A DNA stretch of 11,300 nt, taken from the NCBI GenBank assembly GCA_012510865.1, contig JAAZHF010000037.1:1-11300 (forward strand). Direction: 5' to 3'. A program made the translations under genes and the position numbers. The notes beneath the pieces were generated by a model that was given only the letters and a program-made list of their open reading frames with translations, did not search any database and had not been told where the DNA came from. This DNA is from Gammaproteobacteria bacterium. GTDB taxonomy: Bacteria; Pseudomonadota; Gammaproteobacteria; Xanthomonadales; Xanthomonadaceae. Shown piece after piece: positions 6,412 through 11,300 of this stretch (position 1 is the first letter of the stretch; each line of letters opens with the position of its first letter).

Positions 6412-7635
6412 TCAGCGGTTGCGCAGGCGGCCGAGGAGTCCGCCGCGCGGCTTCGCGGGTTCCACCGGCGGTTCCGGTGCCTCGACCACCGCGGCGGCGA
6501 ACCCGGTGGCCAGGTTGGCGTTGATGAAGTCCGCCACGTCGGCCTCGGGAACGCCGCTGGCTTCGGCGATCCCGGCCAGCGTCGCCGGCCCCTTCATCAT
6601 CTGCGTCGCGATGCGGAAGTGGCGCGGGTACTCGCGTTCGGTCTGCGGCCACTTCAGCAGCTGGAACCGGCCCTCCGGGTCCACGCCAGGGAGCAGGGCT
6701 CCGCCGCCGGCCAGCAGGCCGCCCAGCCAGCGCAGCCGGGACAGGGGCTGCGCCTCGCCCGCGCCCGCGGTCTCGCGGTCCCAGGCCGCGTCGTCCAGGG
6801 GCTCGAACTCGGACTTCCGGATGGTGATGCCGAAATACCCCGCGGTCGGCTTGAGCGGCGTGGGGCCGAACCAGGCGTCGGCGGCGGTGTCGATCAGCAG
6901 CGTGGGCCCGGCGCTTCGGCCGAAGCGGAAGCGGCCCTCGAGGGCGCCCGGCTGGAGCCAGGCGGCGAGGGTCCCTTCGGTCGGTGCGGCGGCGGGCGGC
7001 GGGGCCGGGACGGGCGCGTCCGGCGCGCTGGACGCTTCCGGCATCCCGTTCGTCGCCGCCTGGTCCACGAACGCGGCAGCCGGACCGGGACCAGGCCCGC
7101 GAGCGGACTCGGCAGCAGGCCCGGCAGCGGGCTCGGCAGGGGGCACCGCGTCCGGCGTGTCGGCGGGCGCTTCCGCCGGTTCTTCGACGGTCTCCACCGC
7201 GGGCGCTTGCGCGGCCTCCGCCACCGGCGGCTGAGCGGGAGCCGCCTCCGCTGCAGGCGCGTCCGCCGGCGTGTCTGCGGGGGCGGTCGCGTCTGGATCG
7301 CCCACCGCGGGCGCCTGCACGTCGCCGCCCGCCGCGCGCTCGATCGAGGCCAGGAGCTCGGCCAGCTGGGCGGTGTCGAAGGGGCGGCCAAGCCGGTAAT
7401 CGGTCTGCGTGCGCGGTGCGGACGTCAGGCCGATCACCTGGCGGCCCGCCGCGTGCAGGCGCAGCCAGCTCATCGGGCCGTACATGCTGTCCATGTCGAC
7501 GACCACGTGCCCGGCCTCGGCGTCGGGAACCAGCGACCAGCGCCCGCCGAGGCGGACGTTGGCCTCGATGAAGGTGGCCTTGAGCGCCGCCTCGGTGGCG
7601 GGATCCATGCCGGTCAGGCCAAGGGTCAGCGACAT
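6412..7635 (-). CDS. Unnamed protein: receiver-like domain, Ala/Pro linker, C-terminal winged-helix-like region
   Basis: 407 residues from the ATG at 7635; I do not recognise a named family. Residues 1-102 follow the alternating strand/helix order of a CheY-type receiver: VVVDMDS (44-50) sits where the phospho-Asp strand would be, IGLTSAP (68-74) where the Thr/Ser switch lies, and LGRPFD (82-87) where receivers have the invariant Lys-Pro, here Arg-Pro. The paired acidic residues after the first strand are missing, so it is probably a non-phosphorylated pseudoreceiver. Residues about 104-220 are a disordered Ala/Pro/Asp/Glu-rich linker. Residues 225-385 form a second folded part whose end, around [19 protein letters not shown] (349-367), looks like a winged helix-turn-helix. 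The last residues are basic ([13 protein letters not shown]). No membrane segment is seen. Signalling or regulation is a guess; the frame upstream to 8091 is a shadow. Confidence 0.8.
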   Translation of the reverse strand: MSLTLGLTGMDPATEAALKATFIEANVRLGGRWSLVPDAEAGHVVVDMDSMYGPMSWLRLHAAGRQVIGLTSAPRTQTDYRLGRPFDTAQLAELLASIERAAGGDVQAPAVGDPDATAPADTPADAPAAEAAPAQPPVAEAAQAPAVETVEEPAEAPADTPDAVPPAEPAAGPAAESARGPGPGPAAAFVDQAATNGMPEASSAPDAPVPAPPPAAAPTEGTLAAWLQPGALEGRFRFGRSAGPTLLIDTAADAWFGPTPLKPTAGYFGITIRKSEFEPLDDAAWDRETAGAGEAQPLSRLRWLGGLLAGGGALLPGVDPEGRFQLLKWPQTEREYPRHFRIATQMMKGPATLAGIAEASGVPEADVADFINANLATGFAAAVVEAPEPPVEPAKPRGGLLGRLRNR

Positions 7636-7689
7636 TGGGCATGCTTCCAGACGTGTGAAGCAGCTGAGTGTTGCGGAGAGGGCAACCGC

Positions 7690-7695
7690 CGTCAA
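7690..7695 (-). promoter_or_regulatory. Possible -35 element for the receiver-like gene
   Basis: The minus strand reads TTGACG, five of six bases matching the -35 consensus, 55 bases before the ATG at 7635. After 17 bases comes AACACT, which is a poor -10 (three of six). The spacing is right but only one half is convincing. Confidence 0.2.
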
Positions 7696-7698
7696 CGC

Positions 7699-7721
7699 GC
7701 ACGCCGGCAGGGGCGGCGTGC
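7699..7721. repeat. Perfect 8-bp inverted repeat downstream of the HNH gene
   Basis: GCACGCCG at 7699-7706 pairs with CGGCGTGC at 7714-7721 around a seven-base loop. It starts 20 bases beyond the HNH stop codon on the minus strand and lies ahead of the receiver-like gene. Position and stem strength suit a transcript end, but no T-run follows, so it may instead be an RNA-protecting stem or chance pairing in GC-rich sequence. Confidence 0.4.
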
Positions 7722-7741
7722 CTGCAGGCGGGCCGCGTGCC

Positions 7742-8398
7742 TCAGTGCCTGCGCCGCTTCGGCAGCTGGCTGGAGAGGAAGGCCATCTGGTCGGCCAGGA
7801 TGTTGCGGTTGGACAGGAGCAGGTGGTCGATCCAGCTCGGCCGGTAGGGGATGGCGAGCAGCGGCATCGATGCCTGCGCCGGCGTGCGGCCGCCCTTGCG
7901 CGAATTGCAGGTGAAGCACGCGGCGACCACGTTCTCCCAGGTGTCGGCGCCGCCGCGCGACACCGGTTGCACGTGGTCGCGCGTGCGCTGCTGGCGCGCG
8001 AACGACTGCCCGCAGTACATGCACAGGAGCTGGTCGCGCGCGAACAGGGCACTGTTGGTGAGCGCCGGCGTCGGGTCGATCGCGCGCGCATGGGCGTGGC
8101 CGCGCGCGGCCACGATGGGATGCAGTTCGACGATGCTGCGTGCGCCGGTGGCGCGGCTGGTGCCGCCCCGGACCGCGAGGCAGGGTTCGCCCAGGGTCCA
8201 TGCGACGGCGCCGCGCACGTAGAGGCAGGTCGCCTCCTGCCAGCTCATCCAGTCCAGTGCGCGGCCGTGGGCGTCCAGGGCCAGCAGGCGCACCTTGCCC
8301 AGCGCCGGGACCCCCGTGCCGACCGTGCGTCCGGCCACCGCCGACGGCGGGGAGTCCATGCTGCTGACGAGGCGGAGCCGCGCTCTGTCGGTTTCCAT
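7742..8398 (-). CDS. HNH endonuclease family protein
   Basis: 218 residues from the ATG at 8398; an internal ATG at 8359 (residue 14) is the alternative start. The C-terminal half holds a clear HNH/zinc finger: C126-x-x-C129, then RDHVQP with the catalytic His142, GG-ADTWENVV with Asn156, and C161-x-x-C164 with N165 and Lys168 (CFTCNSRKGG). Two CxxC pairs should bind a structural zinc and the HNH core a catalytic metal for DNA cleavage. The N-terminal 110 residues are a conserved partner region found in this widespread chromosomal group (VRLLALDAHGRALDWMSWQEA style). That group is not tied to a known restriction or mobile system, and none is seen nearby. The gene lies 50 bases after the acyl-CoA dehydrogenase, on the same strand. 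No ribosome site precedes either start. Cellular role unknown. Confidence 0.9.
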   Translation of the reverse strand: METDRARLRLVSSMDSPPSAVAGRTVGTGVPALGKVRLLALDAHGRALDWMSWQEATCLYVRGAVAWTLGEPCLAVRGGTSRATGARSIVELHPIVAARGHAHARAIDPTPALTNSALFARDQLLCMYCGQSFARQQRTRDHVQPVSRGGADTWENVVAACFTCNSRKGGRTPAQASMPLLAIPYRPSWIDHLLLSNRNILADQMAFLSSQLPKRRRH

Positions 8399-8409
8399 GG
8401 GAACAGCAG

Positions 8410-8415
8410 TGTATA
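8410..8415 (-). promoter_or_regulatory. Possible -10 element for the HNH gene
   Basis: The minus strand reads TATACA, within GTATACAC, just 11 bases before the ATG at 8398. Transcription would start near 8403, leaving a leader of about five bases and no room for a ribosome site. A weak TACACA lies at 8433-8438 with a 17-base spacer. The call rests mainly on the AT-rich hexamer in GC-rich DNA. Confidence 0.3.
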
Positions 8416-8448
8416 CCCCCGCGGAGAACCCTTGTGTAGGCCCTGCGG

Positions 8449-10239
<1,791 letters not shown>

Positions 10240-10281
10240 CGTCGAAGGGTCCTGTGGCAGGTCGGGATGCCGGGGCGCGCG

Positions 10282-10761
10282 TCAGCGCAGCACCCCGGGA
10301 AGTCCGGGGGTGGGGCTGAGCGCGCTGCTGCGCTTCACCGTGTAACTGCGGGCCGAGCCCCGGTCGGCCGGGGCGGCGCGGATGCTGCCCTCGAACCCGT
10401 AGTCGACGCCGCGACCCGAGGCGAGCGCGTCGGCGAGCAGCATCCGGGCCTTCGATCCGGGGTCGAGCGCGACCTCGACCACGTCGGCGGACTCCGGGCC
10501 GATCTCCAGCGCCGCGTCGTGGCGCAGCGCGCCGGCCGGCTGTCCGCCCACCTCGAGTTCCAGGTCCACCGCTTCGAAGCGCATGGGGATGCTGCTGAAA
10601 TTCTGCAGCCGAAGGCTGACCGACCAGCTGCCGTCCGCCTGGACGGTGAGCTGCTGGATGCTGGCGGCCGGTTCGGAGATGCGGCGGACCGGGCCGCTCG
10701 AGCACGAGGCGGCGAGCAGGACCGCGAGCAACGCCAGGAGGACGGTGGTTCCACGACCCAT
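10282..10761 (-). CDS. LEA14-like (WHy-type) lipoprotein
   Basis: 159 residues from the ATG at 10761, chosen because GGAG at 10768-10771 lies six bases upstream and because it gives a proper lipoprotein signal: a short basic start, a hydrophobic core, and LLAASC with Cys20 as lipid anchor and Ser at +2. The frame extends upstream to an ATG at 10812, which would bury the signal. The mature part (about 30-145) is a single beta-rich domain with LRLQNFSSIPMRFEAVDLEL (51-70), the pattern of LEA type 2 / WHy proteins (strand, Asn, small residues, Pro, strand). Such domains are linked in other organisms to stress tolerance, but the bacterial lipoprotein form has no firm function. It precedes the acyl-CoA dehydrogenase by 42 bases and may be cotranscribed with it. 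Confidence 0.8.
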   Translation of the reverse strand: MGRGTTVLLALLAVLLAASCSSGPVRRISEPAASIQQLTVQADGSWSVSLRLQNFSSIPMRFEAVDLELEVGGQPAGALRHDAALEIGPESADVVEVALDPGSKARMLLADALASGRGVDYGFEGSIRAAPADRGSARSYTVKRSSALSPTPGLPGVLR

Positions 10762-10787
10762 TGCTGTCTCCGGAGTGGGATGCGGCG

Positions 10788-10796
10788 AGCATAGCA
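10788..10796 (-). promoter_or_regulatory. Possible extended -10 promoter of the LEA14-like lipoprotein gene
   Basis: The minus strand reads TGCTATGCT, a TG-n-hexamer arrangement with TATGCT as the -10 (four of six). Transcription would start near 10781, giving a 20-base leader that contains the GGAG ribosome site. No good -35 is seen at about 10811-10816, which extended -10 promoters may not need. The gap at 10762-10888 must also hold the promoter of the divergent gene at 10889, for which I see only weak candidates (TTGACG at 10859-10864, TACAGT near 10847-10852). Confidence 0.35.
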
Positions 10797-10888
10797 TCGG
10801 TCGATACGGCACCGGATGGTGGGCGCGAGGGAGCCCGGTTTGCGTTTACAGTGGAGCGTTGACGACACCAGCGACTGCCGGAGAGGAC

Positions 10889-11300
10889 ATGGGTTCGAGT
10901 ACGAACGGGAAGGGAAGCGGGGAGCGCCTGCCCTGGTTGATCGCGGGGGCCGCGGTGCTCGCCCTGGTGGCGAGCCTGCTCTGGGACAGGGAGGGAGGAG
11001 ACGCGGTCGACAGGGAGGCGCTCGCCCGGCTCGAGCAGCGCTTGGAGGCGGTCGAGTCCGCGCCCGGCCCGGCGCGCCGGCGCGCACCGGTGTCGGCCGC
11101 ACCGGGCCCGTACGCCGGCGCCTCCGGCGGCGACATCGACGATCCGACCGGCCTGGACGGAGGGCCGCGGACGCCGGAAGAGATCGCGGCCGAGCGCGAG
11201 CGCCAGCTGCGCGAGCTCGAGGCCCGCTTCGCCGCCGACGTCGCCGCCCCGGCCACCGCGCCGGCGCCCGAGGACCTCCTGGTGCGCACCCTTTCGGGCG
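10889..11300 (+). CDS. Single-pass membrane protein, function unknown (3' end outside window)
   Basis: An ATG at 10889 with GGAGAGG at 10880-10886 opens a frame that runs without a stop to the window end, giving at least 137 residues. The first 13 residues are polar and include Lys and Arg; residues about 15-32 (WLIAGAAVLALVASLLW) form one membrane segment, so the N-terminus is likely cytoplasmic and the rest periplasmic. A short charged helix (about 40-56, REALARLEQRLEAV) could be a coiled coil. Next come a Pro/Ala/Gly-rich linker and a second charged helix around 95-115 (TPEEIAAERERQLRELEARF). It is divergent from the LEA14-like lipoprotein gene. The part that could identify the family is beyond the edge, so no function is offered. 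GC content and codon use match the neighbours. Confidence 0.78.
   Translation, partial: MGSSTNGKGSGERLPWLIAGAAVLALVASLLWDREGGDAVDREALARLEQRLEAVESAPGPARRRAPVSAAPGPYAGASGGDIDDPTGLDGGPRTPEEIAAERERQLRELEARFAADVAAPATAPAPEDLLVRTLSG

Noticed and set aside
4553..7234. 893-codon open frame on the + strand opposite dxs and the receiver-like gene
   Set aside because: It is antisense to dxs, whose family motifs are unmistakable, and shows no domain pattern. Long antisense frames are expected at this GC content.
4424..7702. dxs fused to a 450-residue N-terminal extension
   Set aside because: The extension reads the receiver-like gene in another frame; DXS proteins start at the equivalent of 6343.
10294..10312. 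CCCCGG/CCGGGG stem near the end of the LEA14-like gene
   Set aside because: Short, inside the coding region and without a T-run.

Overview
The window is very GC-rich (about 70% or more in most stretches), densely coding, and has no tRNA, rRNA, CRISPR array or recognisable insertion sequence. The gene set and protein style suggest a gammaproteobacterium of the Xanthomonadaceae/Lysobacteraceae (Lysobacter, Luteimonas or Pseudoxanthomonas type). The pointers are a divergent TraB/GumN protein, a MASE2-GGDEF cyclase beside dxs, and a DmdC-like acyl-CoA dehydrogenase. This placement is an inference from family resemblance, not from a search.

Left part (1-3262, + strand). A cassette of three coding sequences is joined by 4-base stop/start overlaps. 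It comprises the C-terminal part of a cysteine-rich protein with a phospholipase A2-type His-Asp active-site motif (2-577, 5' end outside the window), a lipoprotein with a Sel1/TPR-like repeat (574-1401), and a Fic-domain protein with a complete HPFxDGNGRxxR motif (1398-2204). After 14 bases comes a secreted TraB/GumN-family protein (2219-3262). The first two fit a secreted lipase toxin and a lipoprotein immunity partner. The Fic gene, with no inhibitory motif that I can see, makes it an unusual trio. This is the part most worth attention. Some stretches of it have noticeably lower GC than the right-hand genes.

Middle and right part (3241-10761, all - strand). Reading in the direction of transcription (from high to low coordinates): an LEA14-like lipoprotein (10761-10282), a DmdC-like acyl-CoA dehydrogenase (10239-8449), an HNH endonuclease-family protein (8398-7742), an unnamed protein with a degenerate receiver domain, a long Ala/Pro linker and a C-terminal winged-helix-like segment (7635-6412), dxs (6343-4424), and a membrane diguanylate cyclase (4344-3241). 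The cyclase gene overlaps the 3' end of the convergent TraB/GumN gene by 22 bases. These look like ordinary chromosomal genes with short gaps. Possible -10 elements lie very close to the starts of dxs and the HNH gene, so leaderless or nearly leaderless mRNAs are possible.

Right edge (10889-11300, + strand). A divergent gene for a single-pass membrane protein begins here and is cut by the window end. The longest gap between genes is 127 bases (10762-10888), so no large non-coding stretch exists.
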